From Myxococcales bacterium (GTDB lineage Bacteria > Myxococcota_A > Polyangia > Fen-1088): 5,755 nucleotides of DNA. How positions within the stretch are numbered: position 1 is the first letter of the stretch; each line of letters starts with the position of its first letter. The notes under the pieces are model-generated. The model worked only from the letters and a program-made list of their open reading frames with translations. It did no database searches and had not been told where the DNA came from. The DNA lies in assembly GCA_003170035.1 (NCBI GenBank), contig PMZX01000296.1, positions 2,440 through 8,194 on the forward strand, given 5' to 3'. The translations under genes and the position numbers were made by a program. Of this stretch, positions 1-4,769 are shown piece by piece.

Positions 1-659
1 TCAGCGATGTGGATCGAGGTGGGGTGGCTGCCTCCGGCCGCGGCCGTGAAAATCCGGCGCAAGAGATCCGGTCCCGCCGAGTAGAGCGCGTGCGGCGCTG
101 GCACGCGGGCGAGATTTGCGGGCCAGGGGCTCTCGCGAACAAATTCCCGGTATTCTCGCTCGGCATCAGCCATGGCGTCGTCGGTGGCCGCCTCGCGCGA
201 GCCAAGCAACTCGTGGAAGAAAACCCCGGCCAGGCCTGCGCCGGCCAGTGCGGGCACGGCGAGCAGAGCATTGCCCACGTCGCCCACTGCCGCGGTTCCC
301 GCCGCAGCCGCAGCCAGGGCCGCGCGCCGGGCAGCGTCGCAGCGTTGCTCCGCCGAAAAAGCGGCCACCTCGCGCCCCACCTGCATTGCCCAAGAGGGAA
401 GACCCTCGCCGCCGCGCAAGCGGCCGGCGAGCACCGACAGTTCAAGGTGGGTGTGGGCGTTCACCAGTCCCGGCAACAGCGCACCCTGCGCGCGCTCCTC
501 GGGCAGCGAGGCAAACGTTCGTTTGATCTCGGCGCGTGGCCCGACGGCGACAATGGTTCCCGCGCCGTCCACGACCACCGCTGCTTCGGCGATAGCGGGC
601 CTCGCGATGGGCAAGACCCAGGGCGCACCAATGAGCCGGGCGGGGTTCGAAAGAGGCAC
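1..659 (-). CDS. Amidohydrolase family protein (COG0402-like deaminase/chlorohydrolase), C-terminus cut by window edge
   Basis: A continuous minus-strand frame gives 219 residues and stays open at position 1, so the C-terminal part is outside the window. It is a metal-dependent hydrolase of the amidohydrolase superfamily, probably a cytoplasmic deaminase or related C-N hydrolase. Visible motifs are a small N-terminal beta domain (VVVDGAGTIVAVGP, residues 28-41), the strand-1 metal site LLPGLVNAHTHLEL (His69, His71, Glu73), FFHE at 147-150, APHALYS at 188-194 (His190), and SIHIA at the cut end (His217, the expected metal-ligand His of strand 5). The later His and Asp ligands lie beyond the edge. 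The start is uncertain: GTG at 659 gives a family-like N-terminus, while ATG at 719 adds 20 residues. An in-frame TAA at 731-729 excludes anything earlier. Neither start has a good Shine-Dalgarno site. Substrate cannot be named; the HTHLEL form occurs in nucleoside and aminofutalosine deaminase-like members, which is only a hint. Confidence 0.85.
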   Translation of the reverse strand, partial: MPLSNPARLIGAPWVLPIARPAIAEAAVVVDGAGTIVAVGPRAEIKRTFASLPEERAQGALLPGLVNAHTHLELSVLAGRLRGGEGLPSWAMQVGREVAAFSAEQRCDAARRAALAAAAAGTAAVGDVGNALLAVPALAGAGLAGVFFHELLGSREAATDDAMADAEREYREFVRESPWPANLARVPAPHALYSAGPDLLRRIFTAAAGGSHPTSIHIA

Positions 660-966
660 AATGAGATGCCTAGCACAGGGACGCGACGCTGGTTGGACTT
701 CTACGCCTCTGCGCGCCATCGAAAATTCTTAGGCTACCTACGGATTTTCAAACCTGTGGCCCGCCCGTCCGAGCCGCGGTGGTATCGCAGCTTGCGAGCG
801 CACTACGACCCTTTTCGGGGATGTTGCTATTGACGGCGCGAAGCTCGTGCCCGCAAACTCCGCCGCATTGCGGTTGCACCTGCCACGCGAATTGCCCACA
901 GGGTGGAAGCCCTGCGGGCGGAGCGTGGGGCAAAGCTGATGGCTTGAGGAATGGCCGCCCCGAGCC
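660..966. other. Intergenic region without a convincing gene
   Basis: About 300 bases separate the amidohydrolase start from the hicAB promoter. Short open frames exist on both strands but resemble no family I know, and they run through the strong stem-loop at 881-932. The stretch at 721-751 is AT-rich compared with its surroundings and lies directly upstream of the minus-strand amidohydrolase, so its promoter probably sits there. A TTGAAA hexamer reads on the minus strand at 751-746, but no good -10 partner is visible at normal spacing. If the amidohydrolase starts at 719, bases 660-719 are coding. Confidence 0.55.
881..932. other. Two-stage imperfect stem-loop, possible structured RNA or terminator
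   Basis: The inner stem pairs GCCCACAGGG (894-903) with CCCTGCGGGC (910-919) around a 6-base loop, TGGAAG. It makes nine pairs with one A-C mismatch. The outer stem pairs CCACGC (883-888) with GCGTGG (923-928), and extends by TG (881-882) with CA (931-932) across a two-base GG bulge. A small extra hairpin, CCGC-ATT-GCGG, lies just before it at 863-873. There is no T-tract on either side, so a classical intrinsic terminator is not supported. The element lies between divergent genes, upstream of both hicA and the amidohydrolase. A leader structure, a small RNA or a degenerate mobile-repeat remnant are all possible. The pairing is seen directly; the function is unknown. Confidence 0.45.
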
Positions 967-995
967 TTGAAACCATCTAGTATCAGTGTGATACT
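967..995 (+). promoter_or_regulatory. Sigma-70-type promoter of hicAB with extended -10
   Basis: TTGAAA (967-972, five of six matches to TTGACA) is followed after exactly 17 bases by GATACT (990-995, four of six matches to TATAAT). The TG at 987-988, one base before the -10, makes an extended -10. Transcription would be expected to start at about 1001-1003, immediately before the hicA GTG at 1004. Confidence 0.65.
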
Positions 996-996
996 A
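978..996. promoter_or_regulatory. Perfect palindrome, probable HicB operator
   Basis: TAGTATCA (978-985) and TGATACTA (989-996) form a perfect 8-base inverted repeat around GTG. The palindrome fills the second half of the promoter spacer and the whole -10 element, so a bound repressor would block RNA polymerase. HicB here has a C-terminal ribbon-helix-helix-like region, and antitoxins of this class are known to repress their own operons. Binding by this HicB is inferred from position and symmetry. Confidence 0.7.
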
Positions 997-1003
997 TTCG
1001 CCA

Positions 1004-1201
1004 GTGCCGCGGAAACTCCGGGAGCTGATCGCTGACCTCAAGCGGGCCGGTTTTGTTCAGGAGCCAGCCCGTGGGAGCCATCGCAAGTTCAGGCATCCAA
1101 AGGGTGTCACCGCAGTCCTTTCCGGGCACAGCGAGGGGACGGACGCGCTCGCCTATCAGGAACGCCACGTCCGCCAGGTCATTGAGGAGAGTCAAAAATG
1201 A
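1004..1201 (+). CDS. hicA: HicA toxin, type II toxin-antitoxin mRNA interferase
   Basis: This 65-residue protein matches the HicA (YcfA) family in length and pattern. HicA toxins have a small double-stranded-RNA-binding-like fold and cut mRNA independently of the ribosome, stopping growth until HicB neutralises them. The first helix (RELIADLKRAGF, 6-17) is followed by the signature GSHRKF with the expected catalytic His26, then the strand HPKGVTAVLSGH, and a last helix beginning near AYQERHVRQVIEE. The GTG at 1004 is the only usable start: an in-frame TGA lies at 989-991 and no start codon falls between. There is no Shine-Dalgarno site, and the predicted transcription start lies one to three bases upstream, so the message is probably leaderless. 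The stop overlaps the hicB start by four bases (ATGA), as expected for a translationally coupled pair. All key features look intact. Confidence 0.93.
   Translation: MPRKLRELIADLKRAGFVQEPARGSHRKFRHPKGVTAVLSGHSEGTDALAYQERHVRQVIEESQK
1184..1190 (+). promoter_or_regulatory. Ribosome binding site of hicB inside the end of hicA
   Basis: GAGGAGA lies seven bases before the hicB ATG at 1198, within the last codons of hicA. The antitoxin therefore has a strong conventional ribosome site, while the toxin has none. This would favour more antitoxin than toxin from one message. Confidence 0.75.
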
Positions 1202-1560
1202 ATGCAAAACGCGAACGCAAGGCGAAGATCGGCCGCCTGTCGGCGTGCTATCCGCGCGTCATCGAATGGAGCGAGGAAGATCACTGCTATGTGGGCAGCG
1301 CTCCCCCATTGGTCGGCCAGTGCTGCCACGGTGCCACCGAGGCCAAGGTGGCGGCTCAGTTGGCGATCATTGTGGAAGACCTGGTGCAGGACGTGATCGA
1401 CGGGAAGATGCCCGAGCCGGAGAGCCAGGCGGGCAAGAGCTACAGCGGAAAATTCGTCGTGAGGATCCCGCCGGCCGTGCACAAGAAACTGGCGCTGAAG
1501 GCGATGGCCCGTGGGGAAAGCCTGAACCAGTTCGTGGCCGAAGCCCTGGCGCGCGCGTAG
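1198..1560 (+). CDS. hicB: HicB antitoxin with C-terminal ribbon-helix-helix domain
   Basis: This 120-residue protein is the partner of the HicA toxin encoded just upstream. HicB antitoxins bind HicA to block its active site and usually repress their own operon. The N-terminal domain (about 18-75) is the degenerate RNase H-like fold of the family: it has the IEWSEEDHCYVG signature (22-33), then HGATEAKVAAQL leading into a long helix that ends near KMPEPE. The C-terminal segment (84-119) reads as a ribbon-helix-helix DNA-binding domain: strand GKFVVRIP, helix AVHKKLALKAMARG, then the second helix SLNQFVAEALAR. The ATG at 1198 overlaps the hicA stop by four bases and is preceded by GAGGAGA. The likely DNA target is the palindrome at 978-996. 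The frame is complete and carries no sign of decay. No clear terminator follows in the next 100 bases. Confidence 0.93.
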   Translation: MNAKRERKAKIGRLSACYPRVIEWSEEDHCYVGSAPPLVGQCCHGATEAKVAAQLAIIVEDLVQDVIDGKMPEPESQAGKSYSGKFVVRIPPAVHKKLALKAMARGESLNQFVAEALARA

Positions 1561-1669
1561 TGCCGCCTATCTACCGAACGATCCTGGTTCACCGCTCATG
1601 AATAAACATCGGCAGGAGGTCGTCGAAGTCTCGATGATTCTTTCACGACGCCCGGCGCTGCGGGAGCAG

Positions 1670-1699
1670 TTGACCCGATACCCACGCAGGAATGAAAAT
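1670..1699 (+). promoter_or_regulatory. Possible promoter of the heptad-repeat protein gene
   Basis: TTGACC (1670-1675, five of six matches) and GAAAAT (1694-1699, four of six) are separated by 18 bases. They lie in a locally AT-richer stretch and end 26 bases before the ATG at 1726. The score is modest; an alternative sigma factor or readthrough from hicAB cannot be excluded. Confidence 0.35.
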
Positions 1700-1713
1700 A
1701 GTCCCCCTTTGAC

Positions 1714-1719
1714 AAGGAG
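1714..1719 (+). promoter_or_regulatory. Ribosome binding site of the heptad-repeat protein
   Basis: AAGGAG sits six bases before the ATG at 1726. It is one of only two clear Shine-Dalgarno sites in the window and fixes the start of the gene, leaving a complete signal peptide at the N-terminus. Confidence 0.75.
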
Positions 1720-1725
1720 AGCACC

Positions 1726-2163
1726 ATGAACTGCCATCTGAAATCCCTGGCCCTGATCGTCCTCGGTGGGCTCGTCGGAACCCCTGTTCTCGCCCAACCG
1801 ACTGGCTCGCAAGAAGTGCGAAAAGGAGAACGCGTCGAGCACCGTGGCGAGCGGCAGGAAAGAGTGGGCGCACGGCAGGAACGTCGCGGGGCGCGGCAAG
1901 AGAACAGAGGCGAGCGAGAGGAACGCCAGGGCGAGGCCAAGGAACGTCGGGGTGCCGAACTTGTGAAGGAGGGCAAGGTCAAGGAAGGTGAAGTCCTGGA
2001 AAAGAAGGGTGCCCAGGAGGAGCGCCAGGGTGCGCGCGACGAGCATCAGGGTGAAGCCAAGGAGCGGCGTGGAGCGCGCAACGAACGCAAGGGAGAAGCC
2101 AAGGAGCACCGGGGCGACCGCCTGGAGCGCCAGGGCGTGCGGAGGGAAAAGGCTGGCAAGTAA
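1726..2163 (+). CDS. Exported, highly charged Gly-heptad repeat protein of unknown function
   Basis: This 145-residue protein begins with a typical Sec signal peptide: Lys6, a hydrophobic core at 8-18, and a probable cleavage after VLA at residue 23. The remaining 122 residues are almost wholly a 7-residue repeat of the form G-x-x-x-E-(R/K/H)-x. Glycine occurs at 27, 34, 41, 48, 55, 62, 69, 76 and 83, then at 88, 95, 102, 109, 116, 123, 130, 137 and 144. The only break in phase is a single 5-residue unit at 83-87. I count 66 charged residues (37 Lys/Arg, 29 Asp/Glu), with no aromatic residue and no cysteine in the mature part. Classical coiled-coil a/d hydrophobic positions are lacking, so an isolated charged helix or a disordered, LEA-like chain in the periplasm or outside the cell is more likely. 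I do not recognise a family. The gene stands alone, 165 bases after hicB, and converges on the purine permease. Confidence 0.85.
   Translation: MNCHLKSLALIVLGGLVGTPVLAQPTGSQEVRKGERVEHRGERQERVGARQERRGARQENRGEREERQGEAKERRGAELVKEGKVKEGEVLEKKGAQEERQGARDEHQGEAKERRGARNERKGEAKEHRGDRLERQGVRREKAGK
1804..2160 (+). repeat. Degenerate 21-bp tandem coding repeat (Gly heptads)
   Basis: The codons for residues 27-145 form eight 21-bp units (1804-1971), one 15-bp unit (1972-1986) and eight more 21-bp units (1987-2154), followed by a final Gly-Lys. Each unit begins with a GGN codon, and nearly every unit has GAG or GAA as its fifth codon. The DNA units differ considerably while the amino-acid pattern is kept, so the repeat is old and selected at protein level rather than a recent slippage product. 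Confidence 0.85.
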
Positions 2164-2177
2164 GGCCTGAGGCGATC

Positions 2178-2202
2178 CCTGTCGTGTCGGCTGCCCGACA
2201 GG
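2178..2202. terminator. Hairpin between convergent genes, possible bidirectional terminator
   Basis: The 58-base gap between two convergent stop codons contains TGTCGG (2185-2190) pairing perfectly with CCGACA (2195-2200) around a 4-base loop. The same right arm can instead pair as CGACAGG (2196-2202) with CCTGTCG (2178-2184) around a longer loop, because the left side holds a TGTCG duplication. No T-tract follows on either strand. The location fits a terminator for both genes, but efficiency without a T-tract is uncertain. Confidence 0.4.
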
Positions 2203-2221
2203 AGGCTCAACCCCGAGTCGA

Positions 2222-3652
2222 TCACCTTGACTGCAGCACGAATCCGACGAGAAATGCCAGGCTGACGGCGACCATCAGGCCGTGTACCTGGCGGGCCTTG
2301 CCGCGCAGGAGCTTGATGAGCGTGTGGCTGATGAAGCCCAGCCCGATTCCGTTGCTGATGCTGTAGGTGAGCGGGATGCACACAAAGGTGAGAAAGGCGG
2401 GGAAGGATTCTTCCCAGTCGTCCCATTCGATGTTGCGGATGGCGTTCATCATCAGGAACCCGACGAAGATGAGCGCGCCCGCGGTGATGGGATAGACAAA
2501 GGCGTCGCCCATTCCCGCCGGAGGCAGCACGTCGGCCGGCGCGCGAAAGCCGGCACCCACCAACTGCGAGTAGTGCGCGGCATTCGGCACGCGATAGCCG
2601 CCGCCCACCATGGCGATGATGGGCGAGAAGAACGCGGCCACGGCAAAGAGCAGCCCGGTCACGATGACGGTCAGGCCGGTGCGCCCGCCCTCGGCCACGC
2701 CGGCCGCTGATTCCACGTAGGTGGTGATGGAACTGGCGCCGAACAGGCCGCCCACCGCGGCCGCGCTGGCGTCTACCAGCAGGATGCGCTTCAACCCGGG
2801 CACGCGGCCCTGGGCGTCGACGAACCCGGCCTGTTCGCCCACCGCCACCACCGTGCCCATGGTGTCGAAGAAATCCGACAGCAGCAAAGCAAAGACTGCC
2901 GTCAGCAGCACCGGCGAGAGCATCTTCGCGATGGCCGGGGTGCCGTCCACGGTTGCGAAGGGCGCCCAGAAGGTCGAGAAGTCCATGGGTGCCAACACAG
3001 CAGTGGGCCAGCGTGCGACACCCAGGAGCAGCGCTGCCAGGGTAGCCGCCAGCAAGCCCCAGAAGATGTCGCCCTTCACGCGCAAGCAGCGAAAGGCCAG
3101 GATGGCGGCCAGGCCAATGAGCGTGACCCACACGTAAGGCTGCGAGAGATCGCCGAGAGCCACCAGGGTCACGGGCGCGGGCCGGATCACGCCGCCCTGG
3201 TTCAGACCGATGAAGGTGATGAACAGGCCGATGCCCCCGCCGATGGCGCGCTTGAGGCTCATGGGGATGGCGTTCATCACCGATTCGCGCAGCCCGCTGA
3301 GTACCAGGACGACGAAGGCCAGCCCTTCCAGCAGCACCGCGGCCATGCCCACCTGCCAGGGCACGTGCGCCTGCTGCGCGCCGATGATCGAGAACGACAC
3401 CACGGCGTTGAGGCCCATGCCTGAGGCGAGAGCCAGCGGCCGGTTGCTGACCAGGCCCATGGTGATGCACATGACAGCGGCGCCCAGAGCAGTGGCCGTG
3501 GCGGCGCCGGCAAAGGGGACGCCGGCAGCGGCCAGGATGCCGGGGTTGACGAACACGATGTACGCCATGGTCAGGAAGGTGGTGGCGCCAGCCAGGGTTT
3601 CGGTGCGCAGGCTGGTGCCACGCTCGCCTAGCTTGAAGAATCGATCGAGCAT
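2222..3652 (-). CDS. NCS2-family purine (adenine/guanine/hypoxanthine) permease, AzgA type
   Basis: This 476-residue inner-membrane protein has the length and motifs of AzgA-like nucleobase:cation symporters (PbuG, AdeQ and GhxP are family members). It probably imports purine bases by proton symport. Family motifs appear in order: TLAGATTFLTMAYIVFVNP (19-37), GMGLNA in helix 3 (78-83), DFFDTMGTVVAVGEQAGF in helix 8 (260-277), and ITTYVESAAGVAEGGRTGLT in helix 10 (309-328). Helices 3, 8 and 10 form the purine site in the family, and the expected Asn, Asp and Glu are all present. Some dozen hydrophobic segments span the chain. The ATG at 3652 gives the usual family start (MLDRFFKL). An in-frame GTG at 3724 would add 24 polar residues of no known role. 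Neither start has a Shine-Dalgarno site. The exact base transported cannot be read from sequence. The gene converges on the heptad-repeat gene and diverges from the lipoprotein gene. Confidence 0.93.
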   Translation of the reverse strand: MLDRFFKLGERGTSLRTETLAGATTFLTMAYIVFVNPGILAAAGVPFAGAATATALGAAVMCITMGLVSNRPLALASGMGLNAVVSFSIIGAQQAHVPWQVGMAAVLLEGLAFVVLVLSGLRESVMNAIPMSLKRAIGGGIGLFITFIGLNQGGVIRPAPVTLVALGDLSQPYVWVTLIGLAAILAFRCLRVKGDIFWGLLAATLAALLLGVARWPTAVLAPMDFSTFWAPFATVDGTPAIAKMLSPVLLTAVFALLLSDFFDTMGTVVAVGEQAGFVDAQGRVPGLKRILLVDASAAAVGGLFGASSITTYVESAAGVAEGGRTGLTVIVTGLLFAVAAFFSPIIAMVGGGYRVPNAAHYSQLVGAGFRAPADVLPPAGMGDAFVYPITAGALIFVGFLMMNAIRNIEWDDWEESFPAFLTFVCIPLTYSISNGIGLGFISHTLIKLLRGKARQVHGLMVAVSLAFLVGFVLQSR

Positions 3653-3789
3653 AGCGCCGAAGTGTACACCGGTCTGCCCCGCGCCGTTTCGGCCAGCCGA
3701 TGGCTCTGCTGTGACCTCGATCACTCACTGTTGTGGAGCGCGCCCCGCACAGGCTTCCATTGACCCAAGGTTCGGTCTAGACTTCGTCC

Positions 3790-4731
3790 ATGCAGACCGG
3801 TCGCGGGGCATGGATGCTGGCGCTCTGCTTGCTGTGCGCCTGTGGCAGCCGCTCCGGACTCGGGACACGGCAGGACGGTGCGGCGCCTCGACTTGTGGAC
3901 AGTTCGATTGCCGGCATGGCGCCGGATGGATCCTTTGTCTTGCCTGACGCCGCTCCCGCGCTGCCCGATGGCTCGCGCGACATCTCTCGCTCGCTGCCGG
4001 ATGCTGCCGTGTTGGCTGATCTGTCTCCCGTGTTGCCGGATGCCCCTGTGCGGGGTGACGTTTCTCCCGTGCTGCCCGATGCGCCCGTGGTGGGTGACGT
4101 CTCTCCCCGGTTGCCGGACGCCTCCGTGCCACGCGACGGTTCTCCTGCGTTGCCGGATGTCTCGCGCGACATCCCATCCACGTTGTCCGATGTCTTGCGT
4201 GATGCCTCTCCCTCGGAGCCCGATGTCTCGCGTGACGTGTCTCCTGTGTTGCCCGATGCTTCGACCGAGGAACAGTCGCCTTCGCCAGATGGCTCGCCCA
4301 GTGCTTTCTGCAGTGGAGCGACCAGCCACATGGTGGTCAATGATATCGAGTCCTATCCGGTGGTCAGCGGAAGAGCGATCCCCCTCGACTGCTGCGAGGG
4401 CGGCGCGTTCCAGGTCACCACCGATACATTCGCATGGACGATCGCAGTCACGTGGCGCAACACGGATTTTGTGCTCCCTGCCACGCTCGATCTGGCCAAC
4501 CTACCTCGGACATGGGGCGTGCAGGTGTTCGTTGGTTGTCCCACGTCCGCGCCCTGCGCCTCACCACCGGATAGCTACACCAGCGGACTGAGCGGAACTC
4601 TGCAAGTGTCAGGCAAAATCGATGGCTACGACATGAGCCTGTGTCTCTCGGTGGCCGAATCCCCGAGCAGCCCGCACCCGGTGGTTCACACTCTCGATCT
4701 CTACGCGCCCAACGTGCACGCGGGCTATTGA
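3790..4731 (+). CDS. Predicted lipoprotein with LPD-repeat stalk and unknown Cys-containing domain
   Basis: This 313-residue protein has three parts. Residues 1-18 form a lipoprotein signal peptide, with Arg5, the hydrophobic stretch WMLALCLL, and a lipobox L15-C16-A17-C18; the Cys at -2 is unusual but tolerable. No Asp stands at +2, so outer-membrane sorting is plausible. Residues 51-156 form a low-complexity stalk of LPD-centred repeats. Residues 172-313 form a compact, beta-rich-looking domain with six cysteines (174, 201, 202, 250, 256, 285), which could make disulphides outside the cytoplasm. It includes DIESYP, FAWTIAVTWRNTDF and IDGYDMSLCLSV. I do not recognise this domain. There is no Shine-Dalgarno site before the ATG at 3790. 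A TAGACT hexamer at 3778-3783 would, if it is a -10, put transcription near the ATG, but a matching -35 is not visible. Such lipoproteins are common in Myxococcota, mostly of unknown function. Confidence 0.85.
   Translation: MQTGRGAWMLALCLLCACGSRSGLGTRQDGAAPRLVDSSIAGMAPDGSFVLPDAAPALPDGSRDISRSLPDAAVLADLSPVLPDAPVRGDVSPVLPDAPVVGDVSPRLPDASVPRDGSPALPDVSRDIPSTLSDVLRDASPSEPDVSRDVSPVLPDASTEEQSPSPDGSPSAFCSGATSHMVVNDIESYPVVSGRAIPLDCCEGGAFQVTTDTFAWTIAVTWRNTDFVLPATLDLANLPRTWGVQVFVGCPTSAPCASPPDSYTSGLSGTLQVSGKIDGYDMSLCLSVAESPSSPHPVVHTLDLYAPNVHAGY
3940..4257 (+). repeat. LPD-centred Pro/Asp tandem repeat (13-residue then 11-residue units)
   Basis: LPD or a close variant starts at residues 51, 58, 69, 82, 95, 108, 121, 132, 143 and 154 of the lipoprotein. 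The spacing is first irregular (7, 11), then 13 residues four times, then 11 residues three times. Typical units are SPVLPDAPVRGDV and SPALPDVSRDI. At DNA level these are diverged 39-bp and 33-bp repeats. The segment probably acts as an extended stalk holding the C-terminal domain away from the membrane. Confidence 0.8.
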
Positions 4732-4769
4732 TTAGGCGGCTCCCTGGCGGCCGGCTCGTTTCGTCGAGT

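Noticed and set aside
9..833. A 274-residue plus-strand frame and a 186-residue frame in the same area.
   Set aside because: Both lie opposite the amidohydrolase, whose frame carries family motifs in the right order. Their own sequences are low-complexity Arg/Ala/Gly/Pro-rich.
748..933. A 61-residue minus-strand frame in the intergenic region.
   Set aside because: It has no recognisable motif and no ribosome site, and it begins within the stem-loop at 881-932.
1709..1714. A perfect TTGACA -35 hexamer.
   Set aside because: It overlaps the ribosome binding site and lies 12 bases before the ATG, so a matching -10 would fall inside the coding sequence.
1567..2109. A 180-residue hydrophobic minus-strand frame resembling a membrane protein.
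   Set aside because: It is the antisense of the Glu/Arg-rich heptads, which reads as Leu/Phe/Ala-rich. The plus-strand gene has a ribosome site, a signal peptide and a regular protein-level pattern.
3662..3669. GTGTACAC palindrome ten bases upstream of the permease ATG.
   Set aside because: An 8-base palindrome is expected by chance at this scale, its flanks are not symmetric, and it would be coding if the GTG start at 3724 is used.
2046..3728. A 560-residue open frame on the minus strand.
   Set aside because: It overlaps the permease in a different frame, is dominated by Arg, Gly and His, has no family motif and also runs across the antisense of the heptad gene. It is an open shadow caused by high GC.
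3777..4340. Minus-strand frames of 150-202 residues rich in Ser/Gly/Glu or Arg/Gly/His repeats.
   Set aside because: They are the antisense of the LPD repeat stalk. The plus-strand frame has a lipoprotein signal peptide and a globular C-terminal domain.
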